DNA from: SAR202 cluster bacterium | Lineage (GTDB): Bacteria > Chloroflexota > Dehalococcoidia > Lucifugimonadales > Lucifugimonadaceae | Assembly (NCBI GenBank): GCA_009392285.1 | Contig: VFGU01000012.1 | Coordinates: 228,045 to 269,253, forward strand | Direction: 5' to 3' | Length of the DNA stretch: 41,209 nucleotides | Shown: positions 24,926 through 34,458 of the stretch, piece after piece | Position numbering within the stretch: position 1 is the first letter of the stretch | Layout of the letters: the number at the start of each line of letters is the position of its first letter | The notes under the pieces: generated by a model | The model's input: the letters and a program-made list of their open reading frames with translations, nothing else | What the model was told of the DNA's origin: nothing | The model's database searches: none | Program-made: the position numbers and the translations under genes

Positions 24926-25650
24926 TTTTTATTATTTTTAAATACTGGAATAGGTTTCATCTTGTGAATATTAGGCTTTCTAATTTCGTTATATTTTTCT
25001 ATATTTTTACTTTTTGAGTTTTTCATTGCATCTTCAAGTTCTTGATAAGTTAGTCCTTTTAATTGATCATAATCTGTCCTGCCATCTTCCCATAGGCCAT
25101 CGGTGGGCGGAGCATCAATTATTTCTTGTAATATTCCTAGTTTTTTTCCTATTTCCCATACTTCGGTTTTCATGAGATCTGCTATAGGAGATATATCTAC
25201 CCCTCCATCACCATATTTTGTAAAGAATCCAACCCCAAAATCTTCTACTTTGTTTCCTGTACCAACTACCAACCCAGATTTAGATCCAGAAATTTGATGT
25301 AATGCCACCATTCTCAGCCTAGATTTAGAATTAGCAAATGAATGCTCAGAATCATATTCTTTAGTCATAAGGTTATTGAATGTTCTATAAACTTCACTTA
25401 GGTCAATTATTTTGTGATTTACATTTGAAAATTTACTAGTTAGCCAATTACCATGAGCTAAACTTAAATCATGTTGGGATGAAATTTGATCAATTGGCAT
25501 TGAAATAGCATAGACTTTTATTCCAGTCTTAGCACAAAGAGTGCTGACTACTGAACTATCTATACCCCCGGATATTCCAACTACAAGAGAGGCTCTATTA
25601 TTTTCAATTGCATATTTTTTAATCCAATTTGTAATTTTGATTATAGTCAT
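24922..25650 (-). CDS. nadE: NH3-dependent NAD+ synthase
   Basis: 242 residues, the ammonia-using form without a glutaminase domain. The PP-loop is GISGGIDSS (25-33); GTGNKVEDFGVGFFTKYGDG and DISPIADLMKTEVW are the adenylation and NaAD-binding motifs, and APPTDGLWEDGRTD closes the active site. It converts deamido-NAD to NAD. Nine bases separate it from gltD upstream, placing an ammonia-consuming enzyme in the nitrogen-assimilation operon. Confidence 0.95.
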   Translation of the reverse strand: MTIIKITNWIKKYAIENNRASLVVGISGGIDSSVVSTLCAKTGIKVYAISMPIDQISSQHDLSLAHGNWLTSKFSNVNHKIIDLSEVYRTFNNLMTKEYDSEHSFANSKSRLRMVALHQISGSKSGLVVGTGNKVEDFGVGFFTKYGDGGVDISPIADLMKTEVWEIGKKLGILQEIIDAPPTDGLWEDGRTDYDQLKGLTYQELEDAMKNSKSKNIEKYNEIRKPNIHKMKPIPVFKNNKK

Positions 25651-25659
25651 TTAATTAAC

Positions 25660-27117
25660 CTATAAAGTTCTTGAAAAACCTATCACTCTAGGTAGTTTAG
25701 TTGATCCCATTAACCATTGATCAATATTTCTAGCACATTCTCTTCCACTAGCGATTGCTCTAACAACTAAAGATTGTCCGTGATGCATATCGCCGCAAGC
25801 AAAATATTTACTTTTTGATGTCATCATATTTTTATCAGTTCTTACATTCCCTAAATTATCGAGTTCTACTCCTAAAGATTGGATAAGACCTTTTTTTTGA
25901 GGATGCAAGAAACCCATAGCCAACAGAACTAGATCTGCCTTGACTGTGAATTCACTATTTGGAATCTCTTTAATTTCTGTTCTACCTTCAGAATTCTTTA
26001 TAAATTCCACTTTTACCGCATGAAGAGTTGTTACTTTTCCATTTTCTCCAGATAATTTTTTTGTTAATACAGAATAATCTCTTTCTCCCCCCTCTTCATG
26101 CGCTGAAGAAGTTCTCATAATTAAAGGCCATTCAGGCCAAGGATTGTAAATTGATCTTGTCTCAGGCGGAGCGCTCATCAGTTCAAGTTGTGTAACAGAA
26201 CTTGCCCCTTGTCTATGTGAAGTTCCTAAGCAATCTGCTCCTGTATCCCCTCCTCCAAGAATTACAACATGTTTATTTAGGGCATGTATTTTATCTTTAT
26301 TGTTGACTCCTTTATGATAATTATTCTGTTGGGTTAAATATTCCATAGCAAAATGTATTCCCTTTAGATCTCTACCCTCAACTTCTAGATTTCTAGGAAT
26401 TGTTGATCCGCCTGCTAAGCAAATAGCATGAAAGTTATTATTTAATTCATCTATTGAATAATTTTCTCCTACATTTACGTTAGTTTTAAAATCTATTCCT
26501 TCCTTCTCCATTAGATCTATTCTTCTTTTTACAACCCATTTTTCTAATTTGAATTCAGGGATTCCTAATGAAAGCAAACCCCCTATAACATTGTCTCTTT
26601 CAAAAACTGTAACTTTATGGCCAGCTCTATTTAATTGTTGAGCTGCAGCTAATCCAGCAGGTCCAGATCCAATTACAGCAATTTTTTTATTTGTTCTGGT
26701 GTCAGGAGGTGTAGGTTTTATCCAGCCTTCTGAAAAAGCCTTTTCTACTATAGTTTTTTCAATGAACTCAATTGCCACAGGCTCTGAATTTATATTTAGT
26801 GTGCATGAGGCTTCACAAGGAGCTGGGCATATTCTGCCAGTAAATTCTGGAAAATTATTAGTTGCATGCAGTTGAGATATAGCTTTTTTCCAATCTCCTT
26901 TTGAAACTAAATTATTCCAATCAGGGATTAAATTACCTAGAGGACATCCATTATTACAAAAGGGTACCCCGCAATCCATACATCTAGAAGCTTGCTGATT
27001 TACTTCTTTTTCAGTCCATGGAAAGTAAATCTCTTTCCAGTCCTTTACTCTTTCTTTAACTTCTCTTCTTTTAAAGTTTTTTCTTTTGAATTCTTTGAAT
27101 CCTGTAATTTTCGCCAT
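25660..27117 (-). CDS. gltD: Glutamate synthase small (beta) subunit
   Basis: 485 residues. The N-terminal Fe-S region carries C46, C49, C54 and C58 (RCMDCGVPFCNNGCPLGN), then CPAPCEASC. FAD binding is by IGSGPAGLAAA near 150, and the NADPH-binding site is ILGGGDTGADC near 287. It passes electrons from NADPH to the large subunit. It begins one base after the gltB stop. Full length and intact. Confidence 0.97.
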   Translation of the reverse strand: MAKITGFKEFKRKNFKRREVKERVKDWKEIYFPWTEKEVNQQASRCMDCGVPFCNNGCPLGNLIPDWNNLVSKGDWKKAISQLHATNNFPEFTGRICPAPCEASCTLNINSEPVAIEFIEKTIVEKAFSEGWIKPTPPDTRTNKKIAVIGSGPAGLAAAQQLNRAGHKVTVFERDNVIGGLLSLGIPEFKLEKWVVKRRIDLMEKEGIDFKTNVNVGENYSIDELNNNFHAICLAGGSTIPRNLEVEGRDLKGIHFAMEYLTQQNNYHKGVNNKDKIHALNKHVVILGGGDTGADCLGTSHRQGASSVTQLELMSAPPETRSIYNPWPEWPLIMRTSSAHEEGGERDYSVLTKKLSGENGKVTTLHAVKVEFIKNSEGRTEIKEIPNSEFTVKADLVLLAMGFLHPQKKGLIQSLGVELDNLGNVRTDKNMMTSKSKYFACGDMHHGQSLVVRAIASGRECARNIDQWLMGSTKLPRVIGFSRTL

Positions 27118-27118
27118 A

Positions 27119-30100
27119 TTAATTTATATATACTTCGTGTTTTCTATTTAATTTAAGTAAAGCTTTTTCATAATCTCTTGGGACAACTTTTTTGAATTTT
27201 AAAACATAGTTTTCCCAATCGGATAACATTTTCTTTGCTAAAGAACTATCAGTTTCTTTAGAATGCTTCTTGACGATTTTCATCAATATTTTATCATCTT
27301 CTGAGCCTGGAGATATTTGCTTTAAGTCACATAGTTCAGAGTTAAATTTGTCCTTAAATTTATTCTCTTTGTCGAATACATAAGCTATTCCACCGCTCAT
27401 TCCAGCCCCAAAATTTCTTCCTGTTTCTCCAAGTATTACCGCTGTTCCGCCTGTCATATATTCGCAGCCATGATCTCCTATTCCTTCAACCACTGCTAGG
27501 GCAGAACTGTTTCTAACACAGAATCTTTCTCCTGCTAAACCACCTATGTATGCTTGTCCTCCAGTAGCACCATATAAAGCTACATTTCCAATAATAATAT
27601 TTTTTTCGGCTTCGAAAGTTGATTTTTTACTAGGAAAAATAGTTAATTTACCTCCTGATAACCCTTTGCCAAAATAGTCATTAGCGTCACCTTCTAATGT
27701 GAAATTAAGTCCCTTACAAGCAAAAGCACCAAAACTTTGTCCAGCACTACCCAAGAAATTTACATTAATTGTACCTTCAGGTAATCCTGTCTCTCCATGA
27801 ATTTTTGTAATTTCAGAACTTAAGATAGACCCAACTGTTCTATTATAATTATTAATTTTTTCATTAATAAATATTTTTTTATTATTACTTATAGCACCTT
27901 CTACTTTTTCTAATATTTTGAAATCTAAAGCTTTATCAAGCTTGTGGTCTTGTTCTTGGGAGGCAAAAGAATTATCACCATCTAATACTGATGGTTTTGC
28001 TAAAAGTACATCTAGATCTAGTTTGGCATCTGGCATATTATTTGCCCGCATTGAACTCTTTAATTTGTCAGTTCTTCCAACCATTTCATCTACTGTCTTA
28101 AAACCAAGCATCGCCATATAGTTTCTTAATGACTCAGCAAGAAATATGAAATAATTGACTACTGCTTCAGGGGTTCCTTGGAATAATTTTGTTAATTCTG
28201 GATCTTGAGTTGCAACCCCTACTGAACATGTATTTAAGTGGCATTTTCTAAGCATAATGCACCCCATAACAATTAATCCTGCAGTTGCAATCCCCCATTC
28301 TTCAGCACCCAATAAGGTAGCTATAGCAACATCTCTACCAGTTTTCATTTGACCGTCGGTCTGAACGACTATTCTGCCTCTCAATCCGTTTGATACAAGT
28401 ACTTGATTTGTTTCAGCTAATCCCAACTCCCATGGAAGACCTGCATGTCTTATAGACCCAAGAGGGGCCGCACCTGTTCCACCACTCATTCCAGAAATTA
28501 GAACAACATCTCCTTTGGCTTTTGCTACACCCGCGGCAATAATCCCTACTCCAGCCTCAGAAACTAATTTTACATGTATTCTTGCGTGCCTATTTATATT
28601 TTTTAAGTCGTGGATAAGTTGTGCTAGATCCTCAATTGAATAAATATCATGATGTGGAGGAGGAGAAATTAATTCAACGCCGGGAGTCGTTTTTCTTATA
28701 GATCCAATATATTCTGAAATTTTGCTCCCTGGAATTTGCCCACCTTCCCCAGGCTTGGCACCTTGAGCCATTTTTATTTGCAAGTCTGTAGAATTCACAA
28801 GGTAGTTAGCGGTTACCCCAAATCTTCCAGAGGCTACTTGCTTTGTCCTGCTATTCTTCTCAGAATTAAATCTCTTTGAATCTTCTCCTCCTTCCCCAGT
28901 GTTGCTTCTTGCCCCAATTCTATTCATGGCTACTGCAAGAGTTTCATGAGCTTCCTTACTTATAGATCCTAGTGATATGGCCCCTGTAGCAAACCTTTTC
29001 ACAATATTCAGAGCTGACTCTACCTCTTCAACAGGAATGGAATCTTTTTCTGAATAATTAAAGTCTAATAATCCTCTTAAAGTGTAGGCTTCCTCTGTTT
29101 CATTGTCAGCGATTTTTTCGAATTCATTGAATTTCTCTTGATTATTTGTTGCTGTAGAGTGCTGCAATAGAGAAATAGTAGTTGGGTTCCACATATGAGA
29201 TTCTCCTGTGCCTCTCCAAAGATATAAACCACCAAGATCAAGTTCTAATTCTTCAGGAATTCTTGATTCTTTAAATGCGCCTATATAATTTTGAATCATG
29301 TCCTTTTTTATTCTCTCTTCATCTACTCCACCAAGTTTATTAGGTGTCCAAGTAAAATAATTTTCAACGAATTTTTTTGACAACCCAAGAGACTCAAAAA
29401 TTTGCGCTCCTTGATATCCTTGCAGGGTAGATATACCCATTTTAGACATAACTTTTAGAAGTCCATACTCAGAAGATTTTAGATATTTATTTACAGCTTC
29501 CTCATTATTTTCAGAATTATTTAATACTGTTTCTATAGCAAGATAAGGATTTATAGCTGATGCCCCATATCCAAATAAAGTAGAAAAATGATGAACTTCG
29601 CGTGGCTCACCTGACTCTACAATTAAGTCCGCTGAAGATCTTAATCCGGCTCTTATTAAATAATGATGAACTGAAGATAATGCTAGTAGGCTTGGAATTG
29701 GAATGTATCCTTTCTTAAGCCCCCTGTCAGATAGTATTAAAATATTGTGCCCATCACCTATTGCCTCCTCGCATTTAATTCTTAACTCTTCAATAGATTT
29801 TATTAAGTCAAAATTATTTTTCTTATCTAGTTTTATTAATGTTGATATTATTTTGACGCTAATACTTTTATGTTTTATTTTTTTTATAGCTGCCATTTTC
29901 TCGTTACTTAGGAGAGGATTATCAATAAATAAAATTGAACCTTGTTTTTCTGATTCTTCTAGTAGGTTGAATCTTTTTCCGGCAGGCACTGAAATCTGGG
30001 TTACGAGTTTTTCTCTAATGGCATCTAAGGGTGGATTAGAAACTTGGGCAAACATTTGTTTAAAATATGAGAATACATTCTGAGGCCTTTTTGAAAGAAT

Positions 30101-31642
30101 TGGTATTGGAGTATCACTTCCCATTGAGCCTACAGGATCCTTTGAGGACTTTGACATTGGGTCAATCAATACATTTAAATCTTCTTGGGTATACCCGAAA
30201 GTTTGTTGATATTTTATTATTGGCATATCAAGTTTTTCAGATTTCTGATCTAACAAATTTTTAGTATCAATACTGTTGTTATCAATCCATCTGGTGTATG
30301 GATTTAAATTTGATAAGGAATTTTTTATTTCTTCGTCTCCAATGATTTTGCCTTGCTCAAAATCAATTAAGAACATTCTTCCAGGCCTTAATCTTTCTCT
30401 GTATTCAATATCACTTTCATTAATATCAATAAGTCCAGTTTCAGATCCCATTATTAACGTTCCATCTTTAGTAACTGTATATCTAAATGGCCTTAATCCA
30501 TTTCTATCAAGTACCGCACCTACTTTTTTACCATCGGTGCAAACTATTAAAGCTGGGCCATCCCAAGGTTCCATTAAAATACTGTGAAATTTATAGAAAT
30601 CTTTTAGATCTTTACTCATTGATTCATGACCATCCCAAGATTCAGGAATCATCATTGCCATTGCATGTTCTAGATTCCTTCCTCCTAGAGTCAATAATTC
30701 CAAAACATTATCAAATGATGCTGTGTCACTATCGTTCGGTTTGCAAATAGGAAATAAATCATCAGTACTATCACCGAATAATTCACTTGAAATTAGAGGC
30801 TGCCTTGCTGTCATCCAATTTCTATTTCCTTTTACAGTATTGATTTCGCCATTATGCGCTATAAATCTATATGGATGAGCTAATTTCCAGTCTCCTAATG
30901 TATTAGTACTAAATCTCGAGTGAACTAAACCAAAGCTACTTTCCATCTTTTCGTTTTGAAGATCTAAATAAAACTCTGGCACTTGGTCAGATGTTAATAA
31001 ACCTTTATAGATAATTTTGTGAGCTGAAAGGCTACATGCATAAATTTTTTCAATTTCATCATTGTCAAACTCTTCATTGGCTATAGATTCAAATTTTTTC
31101 CTTATGATAAATAACTTTTGCTCAAAGTTATCTATATTTTTATTATTCTTTAGGCCTATAAAAACTTGGATAATATTAGGCATTACCTCTTTTGAAAGTT
31201 TTCCAATTTTTTTTGTATCTACTGGAACATCTCTCCAGCCAATAACTTGCAATCCTTGGCTTAGTGAGCATCTTTCAATAATTTTTTTGACATTTTCTGT
31301 CGATTTTTTATTACTTCCTGCAAAAATAATTCCAGTCCCATATTTATCTTTTTCAATATTAAATCCGAGATTAGAAGTTGCTTCTAAAAGAAAATCATGG
31401 GGGATTTGTATTAATATTCCTGCCCCATCTCCAGTGTCAGGATCCGCTCCAGATGCCCCTCTATGTTCAAGATTGCGCAATGCTGTCAAACTTTTCTTTA
31501 TTATTTCATGGCTCTTTACACCTTTTATATTGGCTACTAGACCCACTCCACATGCATCACGCTCAAAATTAGGATCATACGACCCCATATTTTTTAGCAT
31601 TTTAAAATTTTCTTTTATTTTTTTACTGTTCATATTTTTCAT
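27119..31642 (-). CDS. gltB: Glutamate synthase large (alpha) subunit
   Basis: 1507 residues, full length. The class II amidotransferase nucleophile is C31 (RDACGVGL), exposed after removal of a propeptide; the glutaminase domain runs to about 430. The FMN-binding synthase domain includes KPGEGGQIPGSKI (near 950) and ISGMSGGTGAAPLG (near 1055). CIMLRKCHLNTC (near 1127-1138) ligates the [3Fe-4S] cluster. The C-terminal GXGXG domain follows. It makes two glutamates from glutamine and 2-oxoglutarate. The ATG at 31642 lacks a visible Shine-Dalgarno; in-frame ATGs a few codons inside are alternatives. A 60-base gap separates it from glnA. Confidence 0.97.
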   Translation of the reverse strand: MKNMNSKKIKENFKMLKNMGSYDPNFERDACGVGLVANIKGVKSHEIIKKSLTALRNLEHRGASGADPDTGDGAGILIQIPHDFLLEATSNLGFNIEKDKYGTGIIFAGSNKKSTENVKKIIERCSLSQGLQVIGWRDVPVDTKKIGKLSKEVMPNIIQVFIGLKNNKNIDNFEQKLFIIRKKFESIANEEFDNDEIEKIYACSLSAHKIIYKGLLTSDQVPEFYLDLQNEKMESSFGLVHSRFSTNTLGDWKLAHPYRFIAHNGEINTVKGNRNWMTARQPLISSELFGDSTDDLFPICKPNDSDTASFDNVLELLTLGGRNLEHAMAMMIPESWDGHESMSKDLKDFYKFHSILMEPWDGPALIVCTDGKKVGAVLDRNGLRPFRYTVTKDGTLIMGSETGLIDINESDIEYRERLRPGRMFLIDFEQGKIIGDEEIKNSLSNLNPYTRWIDNNSIDTKNLLDQKSEKLDMPIIKYQQTFGYTQEDLNVLIDPMSKSSKDPVGSMGSDTPIPILSKRPQNVFSYFKQMFAQVSNPPLDAIREKLVTQISVPAGKRFNLLEESEKQGSILFIDNPLLSNEKMAAIKKIKHKSISVKIISTLIKLDKKNNFDLIKSIEELRIKCEEAIGDGHNILILSDRGLKKGYIPIPSLLALSSVHHYLIRAGLRSSADLIVESGEPREVHHFSTLFGYGASAINPYLAIETVLNNSENNEEAVNKYLKSSEYGLLKVMSKMGISTLQGYQGAQIFESLGLSKKFVENYFTWTPNKLGGVDEERIKKDMIQNYIGAFKESRIPEELELDLGGLYLWRGTGESHMWNPTTISLLQHSTATNNQEKFNEFEKIADNETEEAYTLRGLLDFNYSEKDSIPVEEVESALNIVKRFATGAISLGSISKEAHETLAVAMNRIGARSNTGEGGEDSKRFNSEKNSRTKQVASGRFGVTANYLVNSTDLQIKMAQGAKPGEGGQIPGSKISEYIGSIRKTTPGVELISPPPHHDIYSIEDLAQLIHDLKNINRHARIHVKLVSEAGVGIIAAGVAKAKGDVVLISGMSGGTGAAPLGSIRHAGLPWELGLAETNQVLVSNGLRGRIVVQTDGQMKTGRDVAIATLLGAEEWGIATAGLIVMGCIMLRKCHLNTCSVGVATQDPELTKLFQGTPEAVVNYFIFLAESLRNYMAMLGFKTVDEMVGRTDKLKSSMRANNMPDAKLDLDVLLAKPSVLDGDNSFASQEQDHKLDKALDFKILEKVEGAISNNKKIFINEKINNYNRTVGSILSSEITKIHGETGLPEGTINVNFLGSAGQSFGAFACKGLNFTLEGDANDYFGKGLSGGKLTIFPSKKSTFEAEKNIIIGNVALYGATGGQAYIGGLAGERFCVRNSSALAVVEGIGDHGCEYMTGGTAVILGETGRNFGAGMSGGIAYVFDKENKFKDKFNSELCDLKQISPGSEDDKILMKIVKKHSKETDSSLAKKMLSDWENYVLKFKKVVPRDYEKALLKLNRKHEVYIN

Positions 31643-31676
31643 AATTAATAATCAAAAAAAATTAAAGGAATGATAA

Positions 31677-31682
31677 ATTATA
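31677..31682 (-). promoter_or_regulatory. Possible -10 element for gltBD in the glnA-gltB gap
   Basis: A perfect TATAAT reads leftward at 31682-31677, 35 bases before the gltB start, but there is no recognisable -35 hexamer. It could be an activator-dependent promoter or chance in AT-rich DNA. Confidence 0.3.
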
Positions 31683-31702
31683 CTACGAATATCTGTATAA
31701 AC

Positions 31703-33058
31703 CTATAAGTTTAACCAGTTTTTTAATTCAAAATCTGATACTGTTTTTAGATATTCTCCCCACTCTCTCTTTTTTCCTTTTAGAAATACTAAATAAGCTT
31801 CTTCGCCTAAAGCATCTTTAAGGATTGAGCCGTTTTCAGCATTTTGAATAGAAGTGCCCAGATCATGGGCTAACTTCTTTGTGCCTTCAAGTTTAGTCAA
31901 ATCCTCTTGGGACAGTTTTGAAAAAGATTCTTCCATTGCAGGCTCGAGTTTATATTTATTTTGCATACCCTTGAGTCCGGCAGTAATTATTGCAGCAAAA
32001 CTTAAATATGGATTGCATGCTGGATCAGGTAATCTGAACTCAATTCTGGAAGAAATATCACCCATTTTTCTTATTTCAGGGATTGTAATTAAATTTCCAT
32101 AGTCTGGATTCTTTGACCAGTAGCGGTAAGAAGGGGCTTCGTTTAAAGATGCTATTCTTTTGTAAGAATTTACCCATTGGTTTGTTGCCAACATAAATTC
32201 ATTAACATGTTTTAATAATCCGGCAGTAAAACTTTCGCCTTGTTTTGATACACCTGACTTTGATTTTTTTTCATGAGCAAATAAGTTCTTTTCTCCTTCA
32301 AATAATGATATGTGCAGATGCATTCCATTTCCTTCATACTCTTCAAATGGTTTAGGCATAAATGTAGCAAAAACATTTTCATTATTCGCTACTTCTTTAA
32401 CTAGTAATTTAAAAGTTTGTATGTTGTCTGCCATAGTCAGTGAATCGTTATATCTCAAACTAATTTCTTGTTGGCCAGGTGATACTTCATGATGAAATTT
32501 TTGGATCGGGATACCTATCTTCTCAAGTCCAAGTACTGTCTTTCTTCTTAAGTCGGATCCTAAGTCACTGTGGATACCAACTTGATCAAAATACGTCTTT
32601 TCATCTATTGGCTTCATACTTTCTGAATCCTCAAGGTAAAAATATTCTATTTCAGGGGCTACATAGAAGTTTAAACCTTTTTCTTTAAGTTCATTTAACT
32701 TTTTTTTCAAGATGAATCTGCTATCTAAAGCAGATGGAGTACCATCTTTGTTGATAATTTCGCAAGTAATCTTTGCTACTGAATTTTCTTCAGGTCTCCA
32801 AGGTAGTATTTCAAAAGTTGTAGGATCAGGCATCGCTATCATTTCACTCTCTTGAAATCTCTCTGAACCAAATATTGATGCTCCATCAAAACTAGCCCCT
32901 TCATTAAGAACTTTTTCTAGTTCATCAATTGTTATGCCAAATCCTTTTACACTTCCAAAAATGTCAGTGAACCAAAGCCTAACGAATTTAACATTATTTT
33001 CAGTAGCCTTAGTTAATACGTAACTTATTTGGTTTTCTTTATTTTTTTTAGTAGTCAT
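31703..33058 (-). CDS. glnA: Glutamine synthetase, type I
   Basis: 451 residues, near the length of GSI-alpha enzymes. Recognised motifs are FDGASIFGSERFQESEM (usual FDGSSIEGF), PEIEYFYL, the ATP/glutamate-binding HHEVSPGQQEI, GNGMHLHISLF, and RIEFRLPDPACNPYLSF. Metal and substrate residues are kept although the sequence is rather divergent from textbook GlnA. I see no NLYDLPPEE-like adenylylation site, so control by adenylyltransferase is unlikely. It condenses ammonia with glutamate. It starts 11 bases after the stop of the GlnR-like regulator and precedes gltBD, which completes the GS-GOGAT cycle in one locus. Confidence 0.94.
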   Translation of the reverse strand: MTTKKNKENQISYVLTKATENNVKFVRLWFTDIFGSVKGFGITIDELEKVLNEGASFDGASIFGSERFQESEMIAMPDPTTFEILPWRPEENSVAKITCEIINKDGTPSALDSRFILKKKLNELKEKGLNFYVAPEIEYFYLEDSESMKPIDEKTYFDQVGIHSDLGSDLRRKTVLGLEKIGIPIQKFHHEVSPGQQEISLRYNDSLTMADNIQTFKLLVKEVANNENVFATFMPKPFEEYEGNGMHLHISLFEGEKNLFAHEKKSKSGVSKQGESFTAGLLKHVNEFMLATNQWVNSYKRIASLNEAPSYRYWSKNPDYGNLITIPEIRKMGDISSRIEFRLPDPACNPYLSFAAIITAGLKGMQNKYKLEPAMEESFSKLSQEDLTKLEGTKKLAHDLGTSIQNAENGSILKDALGEEAYLVFLKGKKREWGEYLKTVSDFELKNWLNL

Positions 33059-33069
33059 ATCACATTACT

Positions 33070-33762
33070 TTATATATTTTTTGCTTTGACAGATTTGAAC
33101 CTATACCCCACATTCCAAACTGTTTCAATGAAATTATACCTAATATCATTTATTTTGCTTCTTAACCTTCTTACATGTACGTCAACTGTTCGAGTTCCTC
33201 CGTAATAGTCATATTCCCAAACACTATGAAGAAGTGATTCCCTTGAAAATACTCGCCCTGGTTTTGCGGCTAAATATCTTAAAAGTTCATATTCTTTAAA
33301 AGTTAGATCAACCTTTTCACCATCTAAGGTTACTTCGTAACTTTCTTGATCTATTATTAGTGGGCCTGAGATTATCAATTGTTTGTTTTCATTGCCTGAT
33401 TTACCAGTAATATTTATTAATCTTAGAAATATCTCGTTCACATCGTGAGGAGGTAAACAAAAATCAAAAAATGGTCTTGAGAAATTAGTTATTAAAAGAT
33501 CCATGTCATTCAGTGGCATTAGTGCGATAACCTTTTTTTCTAATTTTTCGGCTTTTTTTAGATTTTCTTTGAAAAGATCAAGGTTTAGGTCTTCGCCAGA
33601 TATAATAAAAGATTCATTATATTTACCTTCTTCAGGCTCCAACTCATCAATATTATTTTTGACAACCATAGTAAATTCAGAAGTTTTAAGCTTTAAAGAT
33701 AGTTCTTCCTCTTTAATTTTACTTAAACCAATAACAGTTACTATTCTTTTTTCTGGCGACAT
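33070..33762 (-). CDS. Orphan OmpR-type regulator with a degenerate receiver, probable GlnR-like nitrogen regulator
   Basis: 230 residues. A receiver-like domain (about 5-117) is followed by a winged-helix DNA-binding domain (about 134-225) with DLTFKEYELLRYLAAKPGRV, TVDVHVRRLRSKI and WNVGYRF. The receiver lacks the acidic pair (VTVIGLS instead of a DD motif), the phosphoacceptor aspartate (IIS near 53-55) and the conserved Lys (LPPHD where T/S-K-P is usual), so it is unlikely to be phosphorylated. No kinase gene is nearby. Actinobacterial GlnR is an orphan of this type. Being first in a transcript with glnA, gltB and gltD makes nitrogen control the best inference; the target sites are not proven. 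Confidence 0.8.
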   Translation of the reverse strand: MSPEKRIVTVIGLSKIKEEELSLKLKTSEFTMVVKNNIDELEPEEGKYNESFIISGEDLNLDLFKENLKKAEKLEKKVIALMPLNDMDLLITNFSRPFFDFCLPPHDVNEIFLRLINITGKSGNENKQLIISGPLIIDQESYEVTLDGEKVDLTFKEYELLRYLAAKPGRVFSRESLLHSVWEYDYYGGTRTVDVHVRRLRSKINDIRYNFIETVWNVGYRFKSVKAKNI

Positions 33763-33835
33763 CTTTTTTTTGTACTTAAAATTCTTAATTTCTAACTATA
33801 AGGATATTATAGTAAGTTAAGTTCAAGGTTTTTGC

Positions 33836-33847
33836 TATAGCGCTATA
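33836..33847. promoter_or_regulatory. Palindrome TATAGCGCTATA upstream of the regulator-glnA operon
   Basis: A perfect 12-base palindrome in the 250-base divergent spacer. A leftward TATAAT (33811-33806) without a good -35 would place transcription start near 33799, putting the palindrome centre at about -42, where activators often bind. Binding by the adjacent GlnR-like protein is inference. Confidence 0.35.
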
Positions 33848-33904
33848 ATTCTGAAATCCCTATTTTCTTATCGATAAAATCAAAAAAAAAACATAAAAAA
33901 GTCG

Positions 33905-33933
33905 TTGACGATAACTCCATTCAAATATATACT
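33905..33933 (+). promoter_or_regulatory. Strong sigma70-type promoter for the str/S10 operon
   Basis: TTGACG (33905-33910) and TATACT (33928-33933) are exactly 17 bases apart, giving a predicted start near 33940 and a leader of about 73 bases before rpsL. This is the best promoter match in the window, as expected for a ribosomal protein operon. A weaker second pair (TTGAAT 33946-33951, TATAGA 33968-33973) follows. Confidence 0.65.
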
Positions 33934-34012
33934 CGCTCATTGCGGTTGAATTTTAGTTTGAAATTCTTATAGATTTTGAACTTGACGCTAAGTATAAAAA
34001 GAGAAATATAAA

Positions 34013-34432
34013 ATGCCTACGATAAATCAGTTAGTTAGAAAGCCTAGAAGGACTCCTTCAAAGAAGTCCAATACTCCTGCGTTAGGATTCAACTATAATT
34101 CATTGGAAAATAGGCTGAATACCAAGACTAATAGTCCCCAGAAAAGAGGGGTATGTCTTCAAGTAAGAACGGTTACTCCAAAGAAGCCAAATTCAGCCCT
34201 AAGAAAAGTTGCAAGAGTTAGATTAACTAATGGGATGGAAGTCACTGCTTATATACCAGGAGAAGGTCATAATCTTCAAGAGCATTCAGTCGTACTGTTA
34301 AGAGGAGGCAGAGTCCCTGATCTTCCAGGAGTTAGATATCATATTGTCAGAGGATCTTTAGATACTGAAGGCGTCCAAAATAGGTCACAAGGTCGAAGTA
34401 AGTATGGAACCGCCAAACCCTCTGGTAAATAG
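34013..34432 (+). CDS. rpsL: 30S ribosomal protein S12
   Basis: 139 residues, the long form with an insertion (about 25-41) seen in Gram-positive S12. The decoding-site motif [11 protein letters not shown] (55-65) is intact. In the second decoding loop the sequence is [13 protein letters not shown] (98-110): residue 102 is Pro where most S12 proteins, including E. coli (K87), have Lys; the following Asp (D103), the residue methylthiolated in E. coli, is kept. First gene of the str/S10 operon. Confidence 0.97.
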   Translation: MPTINQLVRKPRRTPSKKSNTPALGFNYNSLENRLNTKTNSPQKRGVCLQVRTVTPKKPNSALRKVARVRLTNGMEVTAYIPGEGHNLQEHSVVLLRGGRVPDLPGVRYHIVRGSLDTEGVQNRSQGRSKYGTAKPSGK

Positions 34433-34458
34433 ATAAATGAAGGGTGCGCTAAGATAAA

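Noticed and set aside
31062-31673. 203-codon open frame on the plus strand
   Set aside because: It is antisense to the conserved N-terminal region of gltB and shows no protein-like motifs; long antisense frames are expected here.
33982-34010. Second TTGACG promoter just before rpsL
   Set aside because: The 17-base spacing leads to AATATA directly at the start codon, leaving no room for a leader and ribosome-binding site.
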